From Mycolicibacterium neoaurum VKM Ac-1815D (GTDB taxonomy: Bacteria > Actinomycetota > Actinomycetes > Mycobacteriales > Mycobacteriaceae), in assembly GCF_000317305.3 (NCBI RefSeq), contig NC_023036.2:4774001-4838000 (forward strand): a DNA stretch of 64,000 nt, in the 5' to 3' direction. Below, piece by piece: positions 14,334-25,200 of the stretch. Under the pieces are notes generated by a model. That model ran no database searches and was not told where the DNA came from. It worked only from the letters and a program-made list of their open reading frames with translations. Numbering within the stretch: the stretch's first letter is position 1; every line of letters begins with the position of its first letter. Made by a program: the position numbers and the translations under genes.

Positions 14334-16153
14334 CGCGCGGCGCGCACCCCCGCCGTGCCACCGATCACCGGACTTGCCGGGGCCGATGCCGCGGCGATGG
14401 CCAGACCTTGGATCGTCGGATCATCGATGAACGTCCCCAGGCTGATGCGCACCCCGAACTGTTTGCGCACCCGCGACAGGATCCGGGTGGCCACCAGGGA
14501 ATCCCCACCGATGCGGAACAGGTTCGCCGATCGGGAGATGCCCTGTTGTTTGAGCAGGTCCTGCCAGATCTCGGCGATGGCCACCTCCACCTCACCGGTG
14601 GGCTGGTCGCCATCATCCTCGTAGGGCTCCGGGGAGGCCAGCTGCGCCACCGCGGGCCGGTCGATCTTGCCGTTGGCGTTGCGCGGCAGGTGCTCTACCG
14701 CAATGACGGCCGAGGGGACCATGTACGCGGGCAGGGCGGCGGAAAGTTGTTCCCTGACGGACTCGGGATCGAAATCGTCCGCCCGCTGCGCCACGGCGAA
14801 GACCACCAGCGTCATCGCCCCGCTCGGCGAGGTCCGCACATCGGCGGCGGCCGCGAGCACCGCACCGGTGTTCATGACCGCGGCTTCCACGTCCTCCAAC
14901 TCGACGCGCTGACCGTTGATCTTCACCTGATTGTCGGTGCGACCGACGAAAAGCAGCTCCCCGCCGGGCAATCGGCGCGCGACGTCGCCGGTGCGGTAGA
15001 TCACCTCGCCGGTATCTGGCACGGTGACGAAACGGTTCTCGGTCGCCGCGTCGTCGTTCAGATATCCCTTGGCCAGATAGGAACTGGCGATGCAGATCTC
15101 ACCCTCGTCGCCCACGGCCCCGTCCTGATCACGCAGGGTGATCGTCCGGCCGGGAATGGCATGCCCGATCGGGACGGTGCCCAGGTCGGCGGGCAGCTCC
15201 CCGATCGGGTAGAAGGTCGCCGCCACCACCTCGGTGGGGCCGTAGACGTTGACCAGTTTCGTTGTGGGCGAGAGCAGCTGACGCGATCGCGCCACCACCG
15301 ACGGTGACAAGGCCTCGCCGACGAACAGGACGGTGGTCAGGTGCGGCAGGTCGGTACCGGTCTGCTCGATCTCCGAGAGCAACGTGGCCCAGTGCCCAGA
15401 CACGATCTGCAGCAGCGAAATACGTTCTGCCCGCAGCCACTGCACCAGCGCGGCGGGATCATTGCGGATCTCATCGGAGACCATGTGCACGGATGCACCG
15501 CGCGTCAACGCCCCGAAGATCTCACAGAACGACACGTCGAACCCGGGTGGCGCCAGCGCCGCGACCCGGCTGCCCGCGGACACCCCGAACGCCACCGCCT
15601 GCCAGTCGACGAACTGCTGCAGCGTGGCATGCCGGTGCGGGATGCCCTTGGGCAAACCCGTCGATCCCGAGGTGAACGCGATATATGCCGGATCGTTGCA
15701 GGTCACATCGGGTCGGTCGAGTCGCGTGGACACCGAAGCCGCGGGGGTGGTCGACAGGTGCGGCAGGTGAGCAAACTCGTCCTCGACGAGCCGGCGGTGC
15801 TCCTGCGGCGCGTCATCGTCGATCAGGATGGCACCTGGCCGCGCCGCAGTGATGACATGACGGACCCGGTCGACGGGGTGCGCCGGATTGGCGACGACGA
15901 AAACGCCACCGGCGGTGAGCGTTCCGAACATCGCGATGACCATCGACGGGCCGCGGTCGGCGATGATCACCACGGGCGTCTGCGGCTGCAGACCGGCATC
16001 GGTGAGGCCGTCGGCCAGCCGCCGGGACGCTTTCTCCAGTTCGGTGTAGCTCAGTTCACACCGTCCCGCCTCGGTCACATGCGACAGCGCGAGGGAACCC
16101 GGAAGCCGCTCGGCGTGGCGCCAGAACATGTGATGGAGTACCTGTTCGGCCAT
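14330..16153 (-). CDS. Stand-alone NRPS loading protein, adenylation-thiolation (A-T)
   Basis: The product is 607 residues. Residues about 10-490 form an adenylation domain: the A3 core is YIAFTSGSTGLPKG, A5 NVYGPTE, A7 YRTGD, A8 VKINGQRVELEDVE, and the A10 lysine is in NANGKIDR. A carrier domain follows with GGDSLVATR, whose Ser takes phosphopantetheine. There is no condensation domain. Hand alignment gives the pocket code D-V-C-Q-L-V-V-A-A-K. Asp235 points to an amino acid rather than an aryl acid, but the code matches no histidine code I remember. It probably loads the first residue and passes it in trans to the first C domain of the giant NRPS transcribed divergently. AAGGAGA precedes ATG 16153 by about 11 bases. 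The shared intergenic region holds an IdeR box. Confidence 0.9.
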   Translation of the reverse strand: MAEQVLHHMFWRHAERLPGSLALSHVTEAGRCELSYTELEKASRRLADGLTDAGLQPQTPVVIIADRGPSMVIAMFGTLTAGGVFVVANPAHPVDRVRHVITAARPGAILIDDDAPQEHRRLVEDEFAHLPHLSTTPAASVSTRLDRPDVTCNDPAYIAFTSGSTGLPKGIPHRHATLQQFVDWQAVAFGVSAGSRVAALAPPGFDVSFCEIFGALTRGASVHMVSDEIRNDPAALVQWLRAERISLLQIVSGHWATLLSEIEQTGTDLPHLTTVLFVGEALSPSVVARSRQLLSPTTKLVNVYGPTEVVAATFYPIGELPADLGTVPIGHAIPGRTITLRDQDGAVGDEGEICIASSYLAKGYLNDDAATENRFVTVPDTGEVIYRTGDVARRLPGGELLFVGRTDNQVKINGQRVELEDVEAAVMNTGAVLAAAADVRTSPSGAMTLVVFAVAQRADDFDPESVREQLSAALPAYMVPSAVIAVEHLPRNANGKIDRPAVAQLASPEPYEDDGDQPTGEVEVAIAEIWQDLLKQQGISRSANLFRIGGDSLVATRILSRVRKQFGVRISLGTFIDDPTIQGLAIAAASAPASPVIGGTAGVRAAR

Positions 16154-16225
16154 CGTTTCGTGCGTCTCCTTCGCAAATGCAGACCTTGCTGGCGTCGCCG
16201 CCCGCCGAGACTATCCCACGGCAAG

Positions 16226-16244
16226 TTAAGTTAGCCTAAGCTGC
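16226..16244. promoter_or_regulatory. IdeR (iron-dependent repressor) box between divergent NRPS operons
   Basis: TTAAGTTAGCCTAAGCTGC matches 15 of 19 positions of the mycobacterial IdeR consensus as remembered (TTAGGTTAGSCTAACCTAA), with the GTTAGCCTAA core intact. It lies 20 bases before the NRPS GTG and about 75 bases from the A-T gene start, so it could silence both directions when iron is plentiful. Confidence 0.8.
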
Positions 16245-16264
16245 CGTCAGGAGAAAGACGTCCG

Positions 16265-19200
16265 GTGCCCGTGCGCTATCGGCCCCGCGTGGGTGCACTT
16301 CGCATCGGTGAGCCACCCTCTACCACCAGACCCGGGAGCGCATACATGCATGCTGTCGACGAGCGCGAAGCGTCCTACGGCGAGGCTCGGCTGTGGTCGC
16401 TGTACCGCCTGGACGGTCCGACTGCGGCAAACAATGTGCCGCTCGCTGTCGAATTCCTCGGACCGCTGGATGTCGACGCACTGAACAACGCGGTGATCGC
16501 CGTTGCCCGGCGCCACGTTCCGTTGCGCACGGTGTACGCCGAGATCGACGGTCGGCTGAAACCGACCATCGTCGATCCCGAGGACGCCGCCCTGGAGGTC
16601 ATCGAATGCCGCCGGGAAGATCTGGCGGCGGTGCGGGCCGACCTGGAGAACTGGGCGTGCGACCTGGGCACCGAGATGCCGTTCCGCGCTCGGTTGCTGC
16701 GGGTTTCCCCCGATGAACACGTGTTGTCGATGGTGATCCACCACATCGCCATCGACGGCAACTCGATCGGCCCGCTGTTCGACGACCTGCAACGCAGCTA
16801 TCGCGCACACCGGGACGGTGCCGGTGACGCGGGCGAACCGCCCGCGGCCCAGTACCACGACTACGTGCGCTACCACCGCGACCTGCTGGAGACACCGGGC
16901 CTGCAGGACGAACAGCTCGAACACTGGCGCGCGGTGCTCGACGGCGCCCCTGCCGAGGTGGCACTGCCGCTGGACCGAACGCGCCCACCGGTGCGCGGCT
17001 ACCGCGGCGACGCGGTGCTGATCCCGCTGCCCGACGACCTGTCGAAGCGGGTGACCGATATCGCGCGGGCCGCCGATGTCACACCGTTCGTCGTGCTCTC
17101 CAGCACGGTGGCCGCCGTGCTGTCCCGGCTCGGCGCCGGTGACGACATCCCGCTCGGCACGCCGGTCGCCGGCCGACTCGAAGAGGAATTCGACGACCTG
17201 GTCGGCTTCTTCATCAACATGCTGCCGCTGCGGCTGGACCTCAGCGGCCATCCGCGATTCTCCGAGGTGCTGCGCCGGGGCCGTCGCACACTGTTCGCGG
17301 CGCTGAGCAATCAGGAGGTCCCGTTCGAGAAGATCGTCGACGCCGTCAACCCGGTCCGCTCACCCAACCGCAACCCGCTGTTCCAGGCGCTGGTGTCGCT
17401 GCAACCGGCAGATCCGGAACGCCTCGATCTCCCCGACGTCCAGGGCCGCCTGCTCGACCCCGTGATCACCCCCGCCGCATTCGACATCGCCTTCGAATTC
17501 TTCGACCTGCCCTCCGGGGGACGTCGGCTGCGCATCGTCTATGCCACCGACATCTTCGACCGCACCGGTGTCGAATTGCTGGGCCACCGACTGCTCGGCG
17601 CGCTCACCGCGGTGACCGCCGACCCCGACATCCGGCTCGGCGACATCCCCCTCGTCGACGACGCCGACCGCTGGTCCGCCGTGGGCATCGGACCGGCCGG
17701 CCTGCGCGCGACCGTCACCGAACTGTTCGACGCGCAGGTGCGTCGCACCCCGCGCAGCATCGCACTGCGCCACGGCAACAGCGAGATCCGCTACGAGGAA
17801 CTGTCCGAGGCCGCCGACCGGCTCGCCGGCGCACTGGCCGAAGCCGGCGTGCGCCGCGGTGACACCGTGGCCCTCGCGCTGTCCCGCGGCACCGATCTGG
17901 TGATTGCGCTGCTGGCGGTGTTACGCGCCGGCGCGGCGTATCTGCCCATCGATCGGCGCTACCCGGCGCAGCGTGCGCACTACATGTGGTCTGACGCGCA
18001 ACCCCGCGTCATCATCGTCGACGACGCGAGTGCACCGGACTGGTCCGACCATCCCGCGGTGCCCGTCACCGCCCGCGCGCAATCGCGCGCAACCGCACCG
18101 CTCGGCCCCGACGATGCGGCCTACGTGGTCTACACCTCGGGCAGCACCGGGCGCCCCAAGGGAGTGATCGGCACCCACGGTGCATTGGCCAACCGCCTGT
18201 GGTGGGCCGCCCGATCATGGTCGACCCGTGCCGGGGCAGATATCCGGATCGCCAAGAGCTCCATCGGGTTCATCGACGGCAGCACCGAGATACTCGGCGG
18301 ACTACTGGCCGGCGCACTGGTCGTCATCGCCGATGACGACACCGCAGGCGACGGTGACGCGCTGACCGAACTGATCGAACAGGCAGGCGCCACCCAGATA
18401 CTCGCGGTCCCCAGCCTGGCCGGGGCCATCGCCGAGTCCGCACCCGACCGGCTCGGCTCCGTCGCGCGGTGGATCTGCAGCGGTGAGCGACTCGACTCCT
18501 CGACGGTGGCGGCATTGCGGGCGGTGTCCCCCACCGCCGAACTCGTCAACTCCTATGGCTCCACCGAGGTCGCCGGTGATGTGCTGACCGCGGTCGTCGA
18601 CGACGGCCGGGTATCGCTGGGGCGCCCCGTCCCCGGCGTCACCATTCACCTCCTCGGCCCCCACCTGGAGCTCGTCCCCCCTGGCGTCGCGGGTGAGATC
18701 TATGTCAGCGGACTCCAGTTGGCACGCGGCTATATCGGTCAACCGGCCTCCACCGCCACACGTTTCGTCGCCAACCCGCACGGCGGAGCCGGGGAACGGC
18801 TCTACCGCACCGGTGACATCGCCAGGTGGACACCCGAGCATCAGATCGAATACCTGGGCCGCGCGGATGACCAGGTGAGCCTGCACGGATTCCGCATCGA
18901 GCTCGCCGAGGTGGAATCCGCCCTCACCGCGCTACCCGGTGTGCACAACGCCGCCGCGGCGGTCCGGGAGAACCCGGCCGGGGGCAGGCGACTGGTCGGC
19001 TACGTCACCGCCGAGGACAGCGTCGACCAGGAACTCTGCCGGACCGAGCTGGCCCGCCGGCTGCCCGACTACATGGTCCCCGCGACGCTGGTACAGCTTC
19101 CCGAAATGCCGCGTGGCGCAACCGGAAAAATCGATCGCCTGGCGCTGCCCGATCCGGAATTCACCAGTATCTCCGCCGGGCGCGCGCCCCGCACCGAGTT

Positions 19201-22200
19201 CGAGACGGTGCTCTGCGAGGCGATGGCCACGGCGGTCGGCATCGCGGTCGTCGGCCCCGACGACCAGTTCTTCGCCATGGGTGGTGACTCGATGTCGGCC
19301 ATCCGCGTCGCATCGCTGGCACGCGGCCGCGGCGTCCGGGTCACGCCCCGGCAGGTGCTCGAACACCCCACACCTGCGGCACTGGCCGCCGTCGCACGCG
19401 GTGTTGTGGACGACGGCGAGCTCCCCGGAAATGCCGACGCGGCGGCCACATCCGCGGGCATCGAACTCAGTGCCGCCGAACGTGCGGAACTGTCCGCCCT
19501 CGGGTCTATCGACACGGTCCTGCCACTGCTCCCCCTGCAGTACGGCATGTACCTGCATTCGGCCTATACCGAGCCGGAGACCGACCTCTACCGCATCCAA
19601 CAGATTGCCCGCCTGAGCGGCCCGCTCGACCCCGATGCACTGCACGAAGCAATCCGGACAGTCATCGCACGGCACCCCGCCCTGCGGGTGGCCATGCACA
19701 CACTGGTCGACGGATCACCGGTGCAGGTGGTCTTCAACGAGGTCGAACCTCGTTGGCGCACTATCGACCTGCGCGGCACCGATCCCCACGCGGCACAGGC
19801 CGAACTACTACGCATCGCCGCCGCCGAACGCGCCGCGCCGCTGGCGCTGGACCGGCCACCCCTGCTTCGCCACGTCCTGGTGACGCTGACCGACGACGAC
19901 CACCGGCTGGTCCAGTCGATGCACCACATCGTCGCCGACGGCTGGTCGCTGTCGTCGATGTTCGACGAGATCGCACGGGTCCACAATGCGATCGTGGCCG
20001 GCTCCTCGCCGGAGATCGCCGTCGACGGCTTTGCCGACTTCGTCGCGCGGACCGAACGTCGCGCCGAGAGTTCCTCGCGGGCATGGGAAACCGTCCTGGC
20101 CGATGTCCGTCCCACCCTGCTCGCCGCGACCGACTCGCGCGCGGTGGAGAGCCAGGACCACCGCGACGTGACCACCAGTCTGTCTCGCGCGCGTACCGAC
20201 CGACTCTATGCGGCCGCCCGGCGTGCGGGTGTCACCGCGGCCACCGTCGTGCACACGGCGTGGGGCCTGGTTCTCGGTCGCCGACTCGGGATCGACAGCG
20301 TCGTGTTCGGCTCGCTGGTCTCCGGGCGCGGAACGGGCCATCCCGGTGTCGAATCGATCGTCGGCCTGCTCATCAACACGGTACCGGTGCCGCTGTCGTG
20401 GCAACCCACGGACAGCCTGAGCGCGGCGGCCACCCGACTGCAGGAACAGCAGAACCGCGTGCTGGAGGCCCAGCACGCGCGGCTCACCGACCTGACCAGG
20501 TCAGCCGGCACCCGCGCCCTGTTCGACAGCGTCGTCGTGATGGAGAACTTCCCGGACACGGGCGCCACCGACGGTGATCGAAACACCCTGGCCTACCGGG
20601 GATTCGACGGCTCCAGCGTCAAGACCGACTATCCGGTCGCGCTGGTCGCCGACGCCGCCGACGAGCTCGAGCTCCGGCTCGACTACGACCCCGGCCTGAT
20701 CGGCGCCGCGCACGCCGGCGATCTGCTCGGCGATGTCCTGACCATCCTCGAGGCCTTCGCGGCCGACCCGGGCGCGACGATCGCAGCGCTGCCCCCGGTC
20801 GATGCGATGCCGGCATCGCCGAGCACTGGTCCTGTCTCAGCCGGCGCTCCCGCCCGTTCCGCCGATGCCGCGGTCGTGGCTCAACTGGCCGGCCTCTACA
20901 CCGATCTCCTGGGTGTCCCGGCCGGCGCAGACGACGACTTCTTCACCCTCGGCGGTGACAGCGTGCTGGTGATCCGCCTCGCCGGACGCGCCCGCCGCAG
21001 CGGACTGCCGCTCAAGCCCCAGGTGGTTTTCGCCCATCGGACGCCCGCCGCGGTGGCGGCCGCCCTCGCCGCCGATTCCGGGGCGCAGGGGTCGCCCTCC
21101 GTCGCCGACGGGCCGCTGCTGGAACTCTCCGAGGCCGAACGCGACCGGGTGGCGGCGGCGACCGAACGCACCGTCGTCGACGTGTGGCCGCTGTCGCCCC
21201 TGCAGGCGGGGATCTACTTCCAGGCCCGCTACGCCGAGAATGCCGCGGTCTACATCCTGCAGAACGTCATCGAGCTGCGCGACAGTGTCGACATCGCCGC
21301 CATGCAATGGGCGTATGCACTTGTGCTGGAACGTAACCCGGTACTTCGGTCGGGGTTCGTGGCCGACGACCTGCCGCACCCGGTGGCCTTCATCGCCGGC
21401 GACCCGTCCTGCCGTGTGCAGCTCGTCGATCTGTCCGAGGACGACCGGGACAGTGCTCTGGCAGCCACCCGACGGCTGATCGAGCAGGACCGACACGTTC
21501 CATTCGACATGACCGCGCCACCGTTGTCGCGGCTCACCCTCATCCGCAGGCGCGGCGGTGACGCGCTGATCCTGAGCTGCCATGTGCTGCTGATGGACGG
21601 TTGGTCACGCGAATTGCTGATGCGTGACCTGCTCAGCGCCTACGCGATGGCCACGCAGGGACGCCTCAGCCCGCCGCGCGGTCCGGCGCACGGCTACCAG
21701 GATTATCTGCGCTGGCTCGGCGCCCAGGACAGCACGGCCGCCGCCGACTACTGGGCACACGTCCACGACGGACTCACCGAACCGACCTTGCTGCTGCCCG
21801 AGGCCGCAGGTGCCGAACCGGCCATGACCTCGCGGGTCGACCTCCAGCTCTCCGACGACTGCGCCCACGCGTTGCGGGAGACCGCGCAACACCTCGGCGT
21901 CACACTCAACACGCTGCTCACCACCGCGCTCGGCATCGTCCTCGGTTATGAGACCGGCCGCGACGACGTGGTTTTCGGTACCACCGTCGCCGGCCGCCCC
22001 ACCGAGGTGGACGGCTCCGACGCGGTCATCGGGTTGTTCCTCAACACGGTTCCGGTGCGCCTGCGCCTCGATCCCGGCGCAACGGTGGCCGATACCGTGC
22101 GCGGTGCACAATCCGATCGCCTGCGGTCCCTCGACCATGAATTCCTCGGTCTCGGTGATATCCAGCGCGCGGTGGCCGACGCACACCGCAGCTCCGGTCT

Positions 22201-25200
22201 GCTCGCCGGCGGCGGGGCGCTGTTCGACAACCTGTTCGTGCTGCAGAACTTCTGGAGCGACGAGGCGTTCGCCGATGCCGAGAGCGAGTTCGGCATCCTC
22301 AACCATGACACCTTCGACGCGTCCCACTACCCGCTGACATGGGTGGTGGCTCCCGGGGACACCCTGGCGGTGAAGCTGGAGTACCGGCCCGATTTCGTCA
22401 CCGAATCGGCCGCTCGGCGCCTGCTGGACCGCTACCGCACCGTCGTCGAGTTCCTCGCCGCCCGACCCGATGCCACGCTGTGCTCCGTCGCAGTCCAGCT
22501 CCCCGACGAACGCGACGGCCGTGCCGACCGCAGCAACCGGGCCCACCACGAGGTACCCGACCTGACCATCGCCGAGATGCTCGCCGACTACACCGATGGC
22601 GACAGCACGGCGCTGGTGTACGGATCCGCCTCGGTCACCCGCACCGAACTCGACCAGCGGGTCAGCCGATTGGCGGGTCTGCTTGCCGCCGAGGGCATCA
22701 CCGGTGAGGACACCGTCGCGCTGGCCATTCCCCGCTCCATCGACACCGTGGTCGCCCTGTTCGCGGTGTTGCGCGCCGGTGCGGCGTACTTACCGCTGGA
22801 ACTGGACTATCCCGACGAGCGCCTGGCCGTGATGCTCGACGATGCCCGTCCGCGCATCCTGCTCACCACGACGGCGGTGCGCGAGCGCATCGACGCCATC
22901 ACCCCGCCGGATTGCCTGCGGATCACGTTGGACGACGCGGGAATCCACAGCGCGCTGGATGCGTTGGCGCCGAACTGGACCGGCGAACGACCCACGCCGG
23001 ACCGCCCGGCGTATGTCATCTACACATCCGGGTCCACCGGTAAGCCCAAGGGTGTCGTCACGCCCTACCGCGGACTGACCAACATGCACTTCAACCACCG
23101 GGAAGCCATCTTCGCCCCCGCGATCGCCAAGGCCGGCGGCCGGCGACTGCGCATCGCCCACACGGTCTCCTTCGCCTTCGACATGTCCTGGGAAGAACTG
23201 CTGTGGCTGGTCGAGGGTCACGAGGTGCACATCTGCGATGAAGTGTTGCGCCGCGACGCGGCCGCCCTCGTGGCGTACTGCCGGGCACACCTGATCGACG
23301 TCATCAACGTGACGCCTACCTACGCCCAACTGCTGTTCGAAGAGGGCCTGCTCGACGACGGTGAACACCACCCCGTCCTGGTCCTGCTGGGCGGTGAGGC
23401 GGTGCCACCGGCGGTGTGGGACCGGCTCCGCGACGACCCCACCACCTACGGCTACAACCTCTACGGACCCACCGAATACACCATCAACACCCTCGGTGGC
23501 GGCACCGACGACAGTGCCGAACCCACTGTCGGGCAGCCGATCTGGAATACCGATGCGCACATTCTCGACCCCTGGCTGCGCCCCGTGGCCGACGGCCATC
23601 CCGGCGAGCTCTACATCGCCGGTGCCGGCCTGGCACGCGGCTACGCGCACCGATTCGGCCTGACGGCGCAGCGTTTCGTCGCCAATCCGTACCCCACCGC
23701 CACCGCGCCGGCGGGCACCCGGATGTACCGCACCGGTGACCTGGTCCGGCGCGGCGCCGACGGCAACATCGAATTCCTCGGCAGGACCGACGAGCAGGTC
23801 AAGATCCGCGGGCACCGCGTCGAACTCGGTGACGTGGAGTCGGCGATCGTCGCCCATCCGGGCGCCGCCCAGGCCGCGGTGATCGCCACCGACGATCCGC
23901 GGGTGCCGGGCACACAACGACTCGTCGCCTATCTGGTTCCTGCTGCCATCCCCGAGGACGACCGCGCGGCCGCCGAAAGCGCCCATGTGGGCGAATGGGA
24001 ACAGATCTACTCCGACGAATACTCGACGATCTCCACCGCGGTGTTCGTCGAGGACTACGCCGGCTGGGATTCGAGCTACGACGGTACACCCATTCCGTTC
24101 GAGGAGATGTCGGAATGGCGGGCCACCACGGTGGCCGCCATCGCCGGGTTGTCTCCGGCGCGAGTCCTCGAGATCGGCGTCGGCACCGGGCTTTTGCTCG
24201 GGCAACTCGCGCCACGGGTCGACGAGTACTGGGGCACCGATCTGGCCGCGCCGGTGATCGAGGCGCTGAACAACGAACTGCGCACCGATCCGGAGCTCCG
24301 CGATCGGGTCCATCTGACCGTCGCCCCTGCCGATCGGCTCGGTGACGTCCCCACCGGCCACTTCGATGTGGTCGTCATCAACTCGGTGATCCAGTACTTC
24401 CCGTCGGTGCGCTATCTGGCCGACGTGATCGAGAGTGCCGCCCGGCACCTGCGGCCCGGCGGTGCGCTCTTCATCGGCGATGTCCGTAACAGGTTGCTGC
24501 TGAACACCTTCCACACCGCGATCGCGCTGTCCCGAAGTGCCTCCGACAGCGCCGACGCCGAGCAGATTCGCCGCGCCGCCGACCGGGGCGTGGAACTGGA
24601 AAAGGAACTGCTGCTCGATCCCGAGTTCTTCGTCGCGCTCGCACACCGACTGGGCCTGACGGCCGAGATCAGACTCAAGACCGGCGCATTCCACAACGAA
24701 CTCAGCAGGCATCGTTATGACGTGATCCTGCGCGCTGATGCGCCCGCTGCACCGGCGCGACGCGCGACGCTGCACTGGCCCGGTGACCTGGAGACGGTGA
24801 AGGCCGCGCTCGGGGAGGCAGATTCGGACGGACTTCGGGTGACGGCCATCCCCAACGGCAGGTTGGCCGGCGAGATCGGCGCGACGGAGCGACTCGCGGC
24901 GGGTGATGTCACCGGCGCCAGGACCGCATTGCGCACCCCCGCCGGTGTCGATCCTGCGCACCTGTACGCGTTGGCCGGTGCGACCGGCTGGACGGTCCGA
25001 CTGACCTGGCATCCCGGCGACCCGGCGCTGATGGACGCCGTGTTCACCACCACCGGTGAGCCGCTCGGTGACCTGTACAGCTCGAGTGCCGTCGACCGCC
25101 CGCTGGAGGAACTCGGCAACAACCCCGCCGGGGCGCGCGAGCGCTCGGGCGCCATCGCCGCGCTGCGCCGCCATCTGCGCGACACCCTGCCCGACTACAT

